Below, piece by piece: positions 12,301 to 27,300 of a stretch of DNA of 64,000 nt. The notes beneath the pieces are model-generated. The model made no database searches. It was not told where the DNA came from and saw only the letters and a program-made list of their open reading frames with translations. Numbering within the stretch: the first letter of the stretch is position 1; every line of letters starts with the position of its first letter. Location of the stretch: assembly GCA_963924555.1 (NCBI GenBank), contig OZ004586.1:3554501-3618500 (forward strand), written 5' to 3'. The position numbers and the translations under genes were made by a program. This DNA is from Crambe crambe. Lineage: Eukaryota; Porifera; Demospongiae; Poecilosclerida; Crambeidae.

Positions 12301-15300
12301 GGCCCTTAGTAGCGCCCTTGCTGCGCTCGGGTCGCTACAACCCAGGGCCCTCGGGTCTCTAAATAACTCAGATCCCTAGGTCTCGTTGTCTAACTGTCCA
12401 ACTTTTGAGGCTTTCTACTGTTATTTTTCATCTATAATTCAGCATGCAGACATTTCATTATCTTCACAAGTTACTAAGAATGTCTACAACAGTGAGTAAT
12501 AATAATAATCACACACCATAATATTCCCCTGTTATAACAAAAAAAAAGTGATCATGATACTTTTATGAAGTGAAGTTGTGATCAAAATCTAAAGAAAAAT
12601 TTGTACAGTAACAAATAATCTTTGTAGTAAAATTTTCTCATAAGTTTGATTACTTGGTACACACCACACAGTTGAGTTCCTGGTGATTGTTGTATCGTGA
12701 GCAGGGAATGCCGCCAGTACTACAGGCTGCTTCAACATGATAGAGCACCGCACTACTTTGAATGTAGGCTTCACTGTCAGGCAAGGACTCCTGGTCTTTA
12801 TCCACACATATGAACATCGTACGATAGTGACCACCAGCCTTGGCTGTTGACATGAGGTAGCCATAGTACTCTCTGGTCCATGTGGGAGGACAGCTGGCCT
12901 TGGCTGGGATCATGAGTACGGTTGGTCTAGTGGACACATGGCACACAGCACAGGGTGCATTGTGACTATGTGATGTTTGTAAAGGAGGGCCATGGTACTC
13001 TGTCCCATATATGAGTGAGTGTCCATTTGCTCCCCCTCTATATCTGAGGGTGGGACTGTACTCTGGGACCTTGGGCATGCAGAGGTAATTAGCTCCACCT
13101 CCTTGTTCAGTCCAACGTGATCCTCCAGTGATTCCAGAGTAGACTATCCGAGTGCCCTTCACTTGTGGACAGGAGCTCTTCCCCCACCTGGAGTAGATGG
13201 CACCCCCACTGCGAGGTCCAGGGGGACCCTGTTGCCCAGGGGTTCCAGCAGGTCCAGGGGGGCCGACAGGTCCTTGTACCCCATCTCTCCCTGGGAGACC
13301 ATCCCTCCCTCTCAGTAACTCCACAAACACACTGCTCCCATTACGCTCTGTCACCTTCAGACTCTGTCCAACCACAGACCCTGTCAAGGGATGGAATAAC
13401 CAGGCTTTATAGTTACTTCAAAAATAATTTTGATAAAGTAATGTTTACCTGCAGGAAGTATGAAGGGGAGGAGAAATATAAGGAAAGAAATAGACGAGTA
13501 ATCCATTTAAGTTGATGTTGGGAGATTTTTTTATTACTTGCTTGTGGTATGAGAAGTTGGTCGGTTGATCGGTTGGTTTGTCGATAGTAGACGCTTTAGG
13601 AGAAGCTATTCTCAATTGTGTGGATTGTCTCTTTTTATACTCTTCTGGAGTGTGCTCTACTCTCAGCCCAATCATGATGCATGCGTAGATTTCCATCCTT
13701 TTAAAATTGGTCATATGACAAACTTGATGTGATTCAGTTTGTTCATGCATAACTATCTGTGTTATTCTCGAATATCGTGTGATCTAGTAGCATCTTAGGT
13801 ACATAAAATAATTCATGCTCCATATAGTCAATGAGCCATGTCTAGTGATTAACTATCTCATGCATGAATGGAAACATGTGAAACTCTGATGAAATTCCAT
13901 GTACTTTATAAGTCACCTTTAGCTAAGTCATATAAGTAAACCCAGCCATGAAAAAATGGGACTATTTATATCGTTCAGGGTGCAATGAGATTCAAAAAAT
14001 GTTGATAATTGAATCATTCCAGTCAATAATGTTCATGTACAATTAGATGTTAGTTATTTGGTGCATGCCGTGCAGTTGAGTTCCTGGTGGTTGACGTTGA
14101 CAGGAAAGACTTGTATTCTCAATTGTGTGGATTGTCTCTTTACCAACTTATTAAAATAGTTAGTATGTGATGGGTTTCCATCTCCAGCTTGTTTAATTGA
14201 CCATGGTAGTGATTGTTTACCAGCTTGATTTTCATGATTGCATTAGTGGTGTTTCATAATGACTGCTGTCTGAGCTCCCTTTATAACCTTTGGTTACTTA
14301 ATAGACTGAGATACACTTAGCTCATAATACTATAATTATCTTGTTGACACACTCTTCCTCTTCTAGATGCAACTGCTCTAGAAGTAGTGGTGGTACTGAT
14401 GTACACCCTCAACAGAATAACTTAACCATGACAGTAGCAAGAAGAAAGCTTTAAGAATACAAGATTTCAAGTCAAAATTTTTTCAAACAGTGGAACTCTT
14501 TTATAAGAGAACTAGCTAAGATTAATACCCACCAAAGCAAACACCCACTAAACCTGTGTCCTAATATTCTCTTCACATTAACTGCAGATTGTGTCAATAT
14601 AAGTTCACAATAATGATTCCAATATATAATACATATTATATTGTTCTCAGTTTTGTATAGTAGCCACTAATGTTCAATATTTTTTTGTGTGTGATTATTC
14701 GGTTAGACTTTACTTGGTGCACACCACACAGTTGAGTTCCTTGTAGTTGTTGTATGGTAGACGGTGACAGGGAAGACCGGAATAACCACAATCTGCTTCA
14801 ACGTGGTAGAACACAGCACCATGAGTATCACCTCGCTTGTCATACAAAGATTCTTGATCTTTATCCACACACTCAAACATAGTACGATAGTGATTGATGT
14901 CCTTGGCTGATGTCATGAGGTAGCCGTAGTACTCTCTGGTCCATGTGGGAGGACAGCTGGCCTTGGCTGGGATCATGAGTACGGTTGGTCTAGTGGACAC
15001 ATGGCACACAGCACAGGGCACATCGTGATCTTGTGACCCTTGCAGTGGTAGTTCGTATTCTGTGCCATACACAAGTGCATGTCCATTTGCTCCAGGCCTG
15101 TATTTGAGGTGGGGGCTGTACTCTGGGTCCTTGGGCATGCAGAGGTAATTAGCTCCACTTCCTCTCTGATTGTAATATGTGCCTCCAGTGACTCCAGAGT
15201 AGACTATCTGAGTGCCCTCCACATGTGGACAGGAACTCTTCCCCCACCTGGTGTAGATGGCACCCCCACTCTTCCCTAGTTCCACATGCACATGCACACT

Positions 15301-18300
15301 GTTCCCACTGCTCTCTGTCACCTTCAGTTTCTGTCCAGTAACAGATCCTGAAAGAGGTGATAAGGTGAACTGCATCATACTATATATATGGTTACTATAA
15401 AGAATATACCTTTGAGACATATGCTCCAGAAGGAGAGAAAGAGAAGAATCTTTAAACTGTGGTACATTTTTTTCTGTCAAGGATGTCCTTCTTAATGTCA
15501 CTGACTTGCTATGTTGCTGTCAACTGACTTTGCTATTCTGTCTCTTATTCTTTTATACTGTCCTGTTTCATGCTAATGTATTCATAACTAAGTTAGCTAC
15601 ATTTGCTGATACATATATACGTCTTCTATTCAAAGTCTTATACCAGTGGTCTTAGAAATCCCTGAATTAAGTGTTATGTCTGCCAATTCATAAATTTGAG
15701 ATTGCATTGGTTGTTTACTGCTAGTTTATTCTTAAAATAGATCATTCATGATTGCATCACTGTTATATAGTAGGTCGAGGCTATTTACTCTCTTAAAATG
15801 AGATTATAGTGAAAAGTCCTTTATCTGGGTGGCTTGGTTTCAGGGACGTACCCATAACTCTGTAAATGATATGTATTATTGTATGACTGGGAGGGAAATA
15901 TGCAATTCGAGGCTGGCAGTATTGGCTCAACTGCAGGGAGGGACAATATATAAGCTACTGATACCTTCAATTGTCCAACAGATCCTGCTGGCACACATGA
16001 CATGATGGCCGTCACAATTATGATATTAATCCCCCTGGCCCCTAATCAGGATGATCATGCATATATATAGATTATAGGAAATTGCAAATTCTTCTAACCA
16101 TATTAAACTGTGCACACTTTACCTGTGGGAATCTCACTCCAGCAGTAGAAGAAGAGGATGATGATAAATGATGTGCGAACCATTTTGATTGATGTTGAAG
16201 ACTTGATCTTTCTTGCTCTCAAGTGTATTATGTAGTCAGTGGATGTGAGTGTACTTGGACAGACTGTCTCTTTTTTATACTGCTCTGATTTCCTTAGCAT
16301 TTGCTGTGATATTTTGTGCCTGATGATATAGTGTGGTTATGAACTAATGACCATGCAGTTTGAACCATATACTCATCTGATTTGACTGTATCTGCATGAT
16401 ACATCTGGTTTAAACTATACAAATCTATGGTTTGAACTATAATAATTTGAACTGCATAGCTGCACATATTGAGCAATTGGTTGCTGTATGGAGTCACAGA
16501 GTTCAGGGTTCAGAATCTCATCTGAAGTGAATATGAAGTAGTTACCAAGTAAAAACCTGACCTGTGTAATTCGTCCCATGCCGTATTAAGAATTCTAGTT
16601 TCGGAATAGTGCTTCAAAATAATTCTAATTCAATGATGGTAGCAAATATTGGTAGCAAATATTGGTAGCAAAAATATCCATAAGAGCTAGCTTGTGAGTT
16701 AACAATAGTACATATTATGTAAAATATAGTATCTTTTTTTACTTGGTGCACACCACACAGTTGAGTTCCTGGTGATTGTTATATGGTAGACAGGGAATGC
16801 CAGTAGTGCAGTCTGCTTCAACATGATAAAAAACAGCACCATTAGTGTTGGCTTGATGGCCACCCAGGGACTCCTGGTCTCTATCTACACACTCAAACAT
16901 TGTACGATAGTGACTTCTAGCTTTATATGTTGTCATGAGGTAGCCGTAGTACTCTCTGGTCCATGTGGGAGGACAGCTGGCCTTGGCTGGGATCATTAAT
17001 GCAGTCAGTCTAGTGGACACATGGCACACAGCACAGGGCACGTTATGATCATTTAGTCCTTGCAGTGGATATTGGTACTCTGTGCCATATACAAGTGCAT
17101 GTCCATCTGTTCCTGGTCTGTATCTGAGGGTGGGACTGTACTCTGGGACCTTAGGCATACAGAGATAATTTGCTCCACCTCCTTGCTGATTCCACCATGT
17201 ACCTCCAGTGATTCCAGAGTAGACTATCTGAGTGCCTGCCACTTGTGGACATGTACTCTTCCCCCACCTGGTATAGATGACACCCCCACTGCGTGGTCCA
17301 GGGGCTCCCTGTCTCCCAGGGGTTCCAGCAGGTCCAGGGGGGCCTATAGGTCCTTGTACCCCATCTCTCCCTGGGAGACCATCCCTCCCTCTCAGTAACT
17401 CCACATACACACTGCTCCCATTACGCTCTGATACCTTCAGACTCTGTCCAACTAGATATGTTTAAAAGATTATGCACTGATATATTGCACTATGGATGTG
17501 TAGGCTAACCTGCTGAAGTTAGGTCACAGCTGAGGAAGAAGATCATGAAGAGAAATGATAAGGCACTCATTCTCACTAGAAGGCGTAATGATTCCTGTAT
17601 CTAAAGAAATCACTTATTTAATATTTTTTCAGAGCACATTCTGAGTGTTTATCTGCATGTGTCAAGTGATTAGCTTCCATCATATGATAAAACTACATGA
17701 TCAAGTGATGTAGTGGTAGTAGTCTTCACTGCCCAACTTTCTTGTTATTATGCATCATGAACTCTGAACTAGTGTTCAAATAGTAATGAACTTGTTTGAA
17801 CTTGCTTGAACTTGTTCAGCATGCAGACAGTTTCATTTATAGCTTCATAAGTTTCGTAACATTGAGTTAATAATATATTTTACCACAGGTAGTTATAACA
17901 TTATTACTTTATTATAGCAATAGTGAAATCGTGATCAATGTCCAAAGCAAATATCCTACAGTAACAAAAATGATCATTCAATGAAGGAATTATAGTTTGT
18001 ATAGTAGAAGTTTCAGCTGTTCTTTATTGAAAGTCAGTTGTTGTTTTTTTAATTTGTGCACACCACACAGTTGAGTTCCTGGTGGTTGTTGTATGGTAGA
18101 CAGGGAATGCCAGTTCCACAGTTTGCTTCAACATGGTAGAAAACGGCACCATTAGTGTTGGCATGAGTCCCAGGCAGGGACTCCTGGTCTTTATCCACAC
18201 ACTCAAACATTGTACGATAGTGGTGGTCAGCCTTGGCTGTTGACATGAGGTAGCCGTAGTACTCTCTGGTCCATGTGGGAGGACAGCTGGTCTTGGCTGG

Positions 18301-21300
18301 GATCATGAGTACTGTTGGTCTAGTGGACACGTGGCAGACAGCACAGGGAACGTTATGATCGTGTAGTCCTTGCAGTGGATATTGATACTCTGTGCCATAC
18401 AGATCGGAGCCATAGTTATCAACTCCACTTCGATATTTGAGAGTGTAGCTGTACTCTGGGTTCTTGGGCATGCAGAGGTAATTCGCTCCACCTCCTGGCT
18501 GATTCCAAAATGTCCCTCCAGTGATTCCAGAGTAGACTATCTTAGTGCCCTCCACATGTGGACAGGAACTCTTCCCCCACCTGGTATAGATGGCACCTCC
18601 ACTCTTCCCTAGTTCCACATGCACATGCACACTGTTCCCACTGCTCTCTGTCACCTTCAGTTTCTGTCCAGTAACAGTTCCTGGAAGAGGTGATAAGGTG
18701 AACTGCATCATACTGTATATGATAGATACTGTAAAGAATATACCTTTGGGACATATGCTCCACAAGGAGAGAAAGAGAAGAATCTTTAAACTGTGGTACA
18801 TTTCTTTTATCGTCAAAGATGTCACTGGCTTTGCTATAATGCTGTCAACTGACTTTGCTACTCTGTCTCTTCTTCTTTTATACTGTCTTGTTTCGTGCTA
18901 ATGTATTCACAATACTCATGGCAGGGTTTCATCTACTGTTGGGGGGGGGGGGGGGAGCTTCCCCCCTAAATGCTCCAGCTTCTCCCCAAAAGTTTTATAG
19001 CTATACTTATTGAAATAAATGTAATCCCCCTCCCTAATAGAGTATTAGTTAGCATTGTGAAAATGGTAGGAGAATTAGCCAACAATGAGTCCTCCAAAAA
19101 TAAGTAAAATTTTCTTTTGCGCTCCACGCCGGAGGGGGCACATCCCCCTCCTGCACCCTCCCCCTCGCCATGGCCTATGGCCACGCGATCAGTGAGCTTC
19201 CCCCCAAGGTTAAATTCCTAGATGAAACCCTGCATGGCATGGCTATGTGATTGAAGTTAGCCACATTAGCTGATACATATGTACATCTTCCATTCAAAGT
19301 CTAATACCAGTGGTCACAGAAACCCTGAATTAAGTATTATGTCTCCCAGTTCATTCATATGATTATGCTTATATTGGAGATTGCATTAGTGTTTGAACTA
19401 GATCATGCTTGCATCACTGTTATAGTAAAGGGTCTCTGTTCTTGTCCTTAAAATGAGATTACAGTGAAGCCTCCTTTGGTTTCAGGGAAGTACCCATAAC
19501 TCTGTTAATAATATATTATCATGACTGGGAGGGCAATATGGGGAAATATTCAGTTCAAGGCTGGCGGTATTTGCCTGACTACAGGGAGGGACAATATAGA
19601 AGCTGAGAACTGAATATTTCATATTGCCCAACCCTAGGAACTGCAATAATAGATTTATTATATGATTTTTATAGCTCATGCTAATCTTCTGCACACTAAT
19701 AGCTACAATAAACCGAATTATAGACAAACCGATAGCCAACCCTGTCACCTCAGCTCTCATGTTATCTAAGCACTACATGTTATACAAAAGACTAACCACT
19801 TCTTGTTCAGATAGCAAGCCTTATTAAAAATAAGGAAAGATGGATGTTGATAATGGCGGGCCTGATGGCCACACCAAAGTCACATGAGGCAAGCCTAACA
19901 TCTCCAAGGTGAAAATGACGGTTTCAGAGAAACAAGTATTGTAATCAAAGCTGGATCTGGAGAACCAGTTGCCATTAAACTAGCTGGGATAGAAACAAGG
20001 CCCCACCTGATTGTTGTAATGTAATACACATATCCTAAAAATTCCAAAAGTGCATAAAAGCAAGAAAAACTAGTGCATGAGTAAGTAGTACAGATAGCTA
20101 TGTAATCTTGGTCTTGTATACATGTTAATTGTGGTCAGAGCCTGGGTAGAGGGCACCTGTAGAGGGACTCTGAAGGATGTGCCCTTAACTTGGAGGTCGG
20201 TTCACTGTTTTTCATGACTATTCTAGAGCCTTTAAATATTGGACTTCTGATAATATATCTGAAGCAGTTGAATTGAGTTTAACAGGTGAAATTATCGATG
20301 GTAACTTCAAACACTAATCAAGTTTATAAATATGCACTATAGAATTCAGGGAATGTCATAGCCACTAATTGACTAATAGTGTTTAGACTTTCAACTTGGA
20401 AGGTGGATGGTAGAACTTTAACCACATTAGCCAGCGGTGGTTTACCAGGGTTTTTACTTGTTCTAAGTATCTCTCACTATGTGGTATTCCATTATTGTAA
20501 CTGCGAATTTAGCTATATGATTCAACACATAATGTATGAGAGTAGGCTTGAGTACATGCATGACTATAAAAAGTACGGAAACAAGGTGCTGGCTATGTAC
20601 TTCATAAGCTCTACAGAATTGATAAACCCTACATTGCTGCTGCCATATTATCCTTTTGGCTACACCTTGCAGCCATGTAGGGTTTATGGGTTTGTCAATT
20701 CTGTAGAGCTTATGAAGTACATAGCCAGCACCTTGTTTCCGTACTTTTTATAGTCATGTACTCAAGCCTACATCACTCTTTCATTTAGAAGAAATGTTTT
20801 TTCTCTCACTTGTTTGCATATTTTTTCAAGGGGCGTGGCCGGCTAAGGATGTCGAGAACGACCCTTTACCAAATAACATTACCACACCCACCGCAACTCA
20901 GCAAGACAGTTTTTTCTCAGTGTATATTGCTAACTGTGTCTACGAAGCGTTCTAGCATTCTAATGTTGTCTACGAAGTGTATAAACTAACTGTGCTGTCT
21001 ACGAAGTGTTGGAGAATTTGAGTCGTCCACGAAGGCATTCGAACGGCAATTGACAGCTAGAACTTGAGCTGTACTTCAATTTGAACAATACCATTCCTTA
21101 CCTGAGGTGTATAGCTTCAAGATGGTACCAAGATCGTAGATATAGGATGAAGCAGTCGGGAGTTATGGCTGTCAAGCATCCATGAAGGCACTCGGACGGC
21201 AATTGACAGCTAGGACTTGAGCTTTACTTCAATTTGAACAAGACCATTCCTTAGATCAGGTGTAGAGCTTCAATATGGTACCAAGATCATAGATATAGGA

Positions 21301-24300
21301 TGAAGCAGTCGGGAGTTATGGCTGTCAAGAAGAAGATTATTATATTATTATTATTATTAATGAGCGTGGGCGTTTTGCGTGTCAAGCCTACATAGAGAGT
21401 GCTACCGCACTCTCTGATTATCAACAGCAAACAGTATGTAGCCACAAATTTTTATGATGTGCGTGAATATTCAGTTACTATGCCAGTTTTTATTTGGTGC
21501 ACACCACACAGTTGAGTTCTTGGTGGGTATTGTATGGTAGACAGGGAAGACCAGTAGTGCAGTCTGCTTCAACATGATAGAAAATAGCACCATCAGTGTC
21601 AGCACGAGTGCCAGGCAGTGCTTCCTGGTCTCTATCCACACACTCGAACATTGTACGGAAGTGACCAGGAGCCTTGTGTGTTGTCATGAGGTAGCCGTAG
21701 TACTCTCTGGTCCATGTGGAAGGACAGCTGGCCTTGGCTGGGATCATGAGTACAGTTGGTCTAGTGGACACATGGCACACAGCACAGGGCACATTATGAT
21801 CATGCAGTCCTTGCAGTGGAAATTGGTACTCTGTGCCATACACAAGAGCAATTCCATTTGCTCCCCCTCTGTATCTGAGGGTGGGACTGTACTCTGGGAC
21901 CTTGGGCATGCAGAGGTAATTAGCTCCAGCTCCTGGCTGATTCCAAAATGTGCCTCCAGTGATTCCAGAATAGACTATCTGAGTGCCCTCCACTTGTGGA
22001 CAGGAACTCTTCCCCCACCTGGTGTAGATAGCACCCCCACTGCGAGGTCCAGGTGGACCCTGTTTCCCAGGGGTTCCAGCAGGTCCAGGGGGGCCAACAG
22101 GTCCTTGTCCCCCATCTCTCCCTGGGAGACCATCCCTCCCTCTCAGTAACTCCACAAACACACTGCTCCCATTACGTTCTGATACCTTCAGACTCTGTCC
22201 AACAGATCCTGCAGATATACAGTCATTCAGAATCTCATCAGAGGTTTGTAGTCCAGTTATAAAATTTAATTAAACTATGAGATTTGTTGAATTTCGATAT
22301 ATTAATGAAGGAATAGGGGTGGTTTCACATATGAAAAGTGTAGTACATATGTACCTGTGGGTATCTCACTCCAAAAGTAGAGGAAGAAGAAAAAGATTAT
22401 AAATTTTGCTTGAACCATATCTAATGAAGGCTTGATTTCTTAGCTTGCAGATGTATAGTCAGCTGATGAGTAGAATGATTCTACATGCTAATCTGGTCTT
22501 CTTTTATAGTGCCGAGTCAATGAGTAGTGTAGCTATCAAGTGTAGTGGTCATACTCTGTGGAGCAGTGATACAGTGTATATCCACAAGAAAGTGACAACT
22601 ATCTCACTGTTTGGACCCAACTATACTAACTATAGTACCACCTCGGGAGATTATGGATGCCATTTTGACTGTGCCACATAAATGTGGTACATGATAGAGA
22701 TAAAACCTGAATTTTGACACACCACCATTGGTTAATATCTGTGATCCTCGATGATTCTGTAGGTGATCCAACTTCACACAAGAAAGGACATCTATCTTGT
22801 TGTTTGGGTTCAATTATGCTAACTATGATACCACCTCAGAGATCATGGATGCCTTTACCACACAAATAGTGGTACATGATAGAGATAAAATCTGAATTAT
22901 AACACACCACCATGGAGTAGGATTGGTTGATATCTGAGGTCGTGGATGATTCAAGTTCACACAAGAAAGGATGTCTATCTTGTAGTTTGGGCCCAACTAT
23001 ACCAATTATAGTCCTACAGAACCATTTTGACGGTACTACATAAATAGTGGTAGATAAAGAATAAATTATAACACACCACCGTGGAGTAGAATTGGTTAAT
23101 ATCTGAGATCTTCGATGATTCCATAGGTGATTCAAGTTCACACAAGAAAGGACATCTGTCTCAGTGTTTGGACCGATTATAGACCACCACAGAGATCATG
23201 GACACCATTTTGATAACGCCACATATCATATGATGGTACATGATAGTGATTTATTATGGTCTTAACACAGGTCTTGTTACACCACAAAGTGGAATTGGTT
23301 GATATCTGCAGTTGTCCTCGATAGGTTTATAGTAATGCCACAAACTACAGCCATCTATCTATAGGGCAGTGGCTGAAATTTAAGGGCCTACATAACTGTT
23401 GTATTCACTTATACCACCACATAAGTCATGGTACATAATAGAGATCAACTCTATGACTTATGGCACCACAACTACAATATTTGTACAAACTGTGGTTTAT
23501 GTAATTATCCAACTTGTCTGGGACCACATGCTGCTAGGCATGGGGCTAATATGCTCTTTTTTGGCCTATTATTCTATTCTGCAGTGCTCCTCCATCAGAC
23601 CCATTATTCTTTTTTCATAGTAGCCTATTATTCTCAACAAAAATGTTCTGAACGAGTATTATTTTGAACTGTGTGTAGCATTTAACAGTTTTCTTGCTGA
23701 TCCCTAAAAGGATGTAAAAAATTTTTTGCATAGAATATAATACTAGCACTCAAAAGGACCCATGTGTAGGCAAGGGAGCGAGCTATAACAATGACTGAAG
23801 CCTATTATTCTGGTTTTTTAAATGCTGCTATTCCAGTGAGGCCCTATTATTCCCATTATTATGCTAGCATATTAGCCCCATGTCTACATGCTGCAACTGC
23901 ACCATGGTGTAGATCTCTAAGCTCTTTGTTTACACACTGGCCCAAGGCTGTTTAAATAACATAGTAAATAACATAGAGACTGTAAACACTGAGGTTGATA
24001 ACTGGCTTGTACTGTGGCCACAGGCCTTAAGGACACCTTTAATGTGCACTGGTATTGAATTCTATGGGCTAACCTCATGTTGTGTCTTCATATTGATAGA
24101 TCAGTACCTTTTCTGTTACAGAAAAAGAATTTTTTTGGATCTGAGAGATTTCTAAAGGATGATTTCTATTTATAGGTTATATATTTTCGAGAGAAAAAAT
24201 AAAGTGTTTTAGTTAGTGAGTTGTAGTTGTTTGTGGACTCGAATAAGAGTAGCCTTTTACTTGGTACACACCACACAGTTGAGTTCCTGGTGGTTGTTGT

Positions 24301-27300
24301 ATGGTAGACGGTGACAGTAAAGAGCACCATTAGTATTGGCTTGAGTGTCAGGCAGGGACTCCTGGTCTTTATCCACACACTCAAACATTGTATGATAATG
24401 ACCGGGACCCTTCTGTGCTATCATGAGGTAGCCATAGTACTCTCTGGTCCATGTGGGAGGACAGCTGGCCTTGGCTGGGATCATGAGTACGGTTGGTCTA
24501 GTGGACACATGACACACAGCACAGGGCACATCGTGATCTTGTGACCCTTGCAGTGGTAGTTCATATTCTGTGCCATACACAAGTGCGTGTCCATTTGCTC
24601 CAGGTCTGTATCTGAGGGTGGGGCTGTACTCTGGGTCCTTGGGCATGCAGAGGTAATTGGCTCCACCTCCTTGCTGATTCCAAAATGTACCTCCAGTGAT
24701 TCCAGAGTAGACTATCTGAGTGCCCTCCACTTGTGGACAGGAACTCTTCCCCCACCTCACTGCGAGGCCCAAGGGCTCCCTGTTTCCCAGGGGTTCCAAC
24801 AGGTCTAGGAGGGCCGACAGGTCCTTGTACCCCATCTCTCCCTGGGAGACCATCCCTCCCTCTCAGTAATTCCACATACACACTGCTCCCATTACCCTCT
24901 GTCACCTTTAGACTTTGTCCTGTGGACTCTACAATGCAGTGGAGCAATGAGATTAATTAAGGCATTAGTAATTAAAGGCATTAGTTATTTACCTGTTGGG
25001 ATGAAGTAACAGCTGAGAAGTGGCAGAAAGAAAATAAGCAGTGAGAAATTCATGTTGAATCAGTTTGTTAGTCACAATAAGAGATGTGAATGAAATGACC
25101 TATGCCAAGCCTTTCTTCTTTTACAGTGTAGTCATGGAATTTTAAAAGTAGATAAGAGCATGCAGTCATTGACATAATGAAATATTCCTTGACATAATGA
25201 AGACAGTCATTGACATACATACTCTCTATAATGTTTGTATGGTACTGTAGCTACAAATGTTTCATGTCTTTATTTGGTGCACACCACACAATTGAGTTCC
25301 TGGTGGGTGTTGTATGGTAGACATGGAATGCCAGTACCACAGTTTGCTTCAACATGATAGAAAACAGCACCATTGGTGTTGGCTTGATTACCACCCAGGG
25401 ACTCCTGGTCTCTATCCACACACTCAAACATCGTACGATAGTGACCACTAGCCTTGGCTGTTGTCATGAGGTAACCGTAGTACTCTCTGGTCCATGTGGA
25501 AGGACAGCTGGCCTTTGCTGGGATCATGAGCATAGTTGGTCTAGTGGACACATGGCACACAGCACAGGGGACATTATGATCAGTTAATCCTTGCAGTGGA
25601 CCTTGGTACTCTGTACCATATAGAGTTGGACCATAGCTGTAAGCTCCATTTCCATATCTGAGGGTAGGGCTGTACTCTGGGACTTTAGGCAAGCAGAGGT
25701 AATTGGCTCCACCTCCTGGTTGATTCCAAAATGTGCCTGCAGCGATTCCAGAGTAGACTATCTGAGTGCCCTCCACTTGTGGACAGGAGCTCTTTCCCCA
25801 CCTTGTGTAGATGGCGCCCCCACTACGAGGTCCAGGGGTCCCCTGTTTCCCGGGGGTTCCAGCAGGTCCAGGGGGGCCAACAGGCCCTGGTTCCCCATTT
25901 CTCCCTGGCATACCATCCCTCCCTCTCAGCAGCTCCACAAACACACTGCTCCCATTACGTTCTGATACCTTCAGCTGTCCAACAGACCCTGCAGATATGT
26001 AGTGTTAACATTGTACCAGGATGCAGAAAAGTTTATTGAGAGCATTTTACTGGTATAAACTCCCAATCAAAGACATACAATGAACTTAACTATGTAGAAA
26101 TATGTAGTTTAGCCATGTGCACTGGAAAGTATAGTATTTACCTGTGGGAACCTCGCTCCAGAAGTAGAAGAAGAAAAGGATGATAAATGTTGCACGAACC
26201 ATATCTTATGAAGACTTGATTTTTTGAAGATACATATATTGTTGGCAGATATGAGTGGAGTGATTCTATGTGCTGATCTTGTCTCCTTTTATACTGCTCT
26301 GCAGCTAAAAATTTAGTTGCACCAATGAGTGGTGTAGCTATCAAAGTCCAGTGGTCATTGACAATTTTCACTCTATGGTGATTGATAGATCCCAGTTCAC
26401 CCAAGAAAAGACATCTGGACCAAATAACCACCACAAAGATTATAAATGGTATTTCAACTGAGTCAAGTAGATGGTCAATTGTAGCTATATCAAAGTGTAT
26501 TGATCATCAACAATTTTCACTCTGTGGTGCAGTGATAGATCAAGTTCACACAAGAAAGGACATCTTTGGACCCCAACTATAGTAACACCTTTGATTATGA
26601 ATGTCACCACATGGATGGTGTAGAGATAGAGAATCTATGGACCAATGAGTGGTGTACCTATCAAAGTGTAGTGGTCATCGACAATTTTCACTCTATAGAT
26701 CCAAGCTCACACAAGAAAGGATGTCTCTCACTGTTTGAAACTAGACCACCACAGAAATATATGAAAGCCATTCACTTAGATGGTGGTACATGATAGAAGA
26801 CTAGTGGTCATTAACAATTTTCACTTTGTGATACAACAGCAAGAAAAGGAAGCTTACAAGCAAGTGGTAAAGGCTGATCAGGTACATGTGGCAAGCTTTC
26901 CAATAACACAATAACAAACATTATTACAAGGACCACTTGCATTCCACGACACTGGAGAGAAAATGAAGACACTCGTGAATTAGATTTTCATGGAACACAC
27001 AATATCTGGGCTTTCATATGACATTGATGCTAAATCTTCTGTACACCATTTCAATGGACATCCCCAAGTGCCCTGAGGCTGCCGCACTTGTCACAACTGT
27101 ATAATTTCAGGGCTTTCCCCTCACTCCAAAAGGACTCCACGCATACAATAAAAGCAATAGAGTATATGGCTAAGGATCATCCTCGTATTCAATGCAGTCA
27201 CAAAAATTCAATAGAATAGCTAGTTCTTAGCTGTATGTGTGAGCCCACAAGTTCTATTTGAATTTATCTCTTACATTTTCCTGGTATGCTTATAATTATG

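Larger units (their letters stand above)
19233..21480. other. Gap between copies F and G
   Basis: No coding sequence is supported. It contains the C/F flank duplication (to about 19620), a foldback element (20542-20771), TCTACGAAG repeats (20935-21020) and a 149-bp tandem duplication (21023-21326). The stretch 19620-20530 shows nothing I can name. Confidence 0.6.

Noticed and set aside
15955..16183. Relic D signal exon as an alternative first exon for copy C
   Set aside because: Phase would allow a direct splice to copy C exon 2, but copy C already has its own promoter, signal exon and donor. Without transcripts a relic is the simpler reading.
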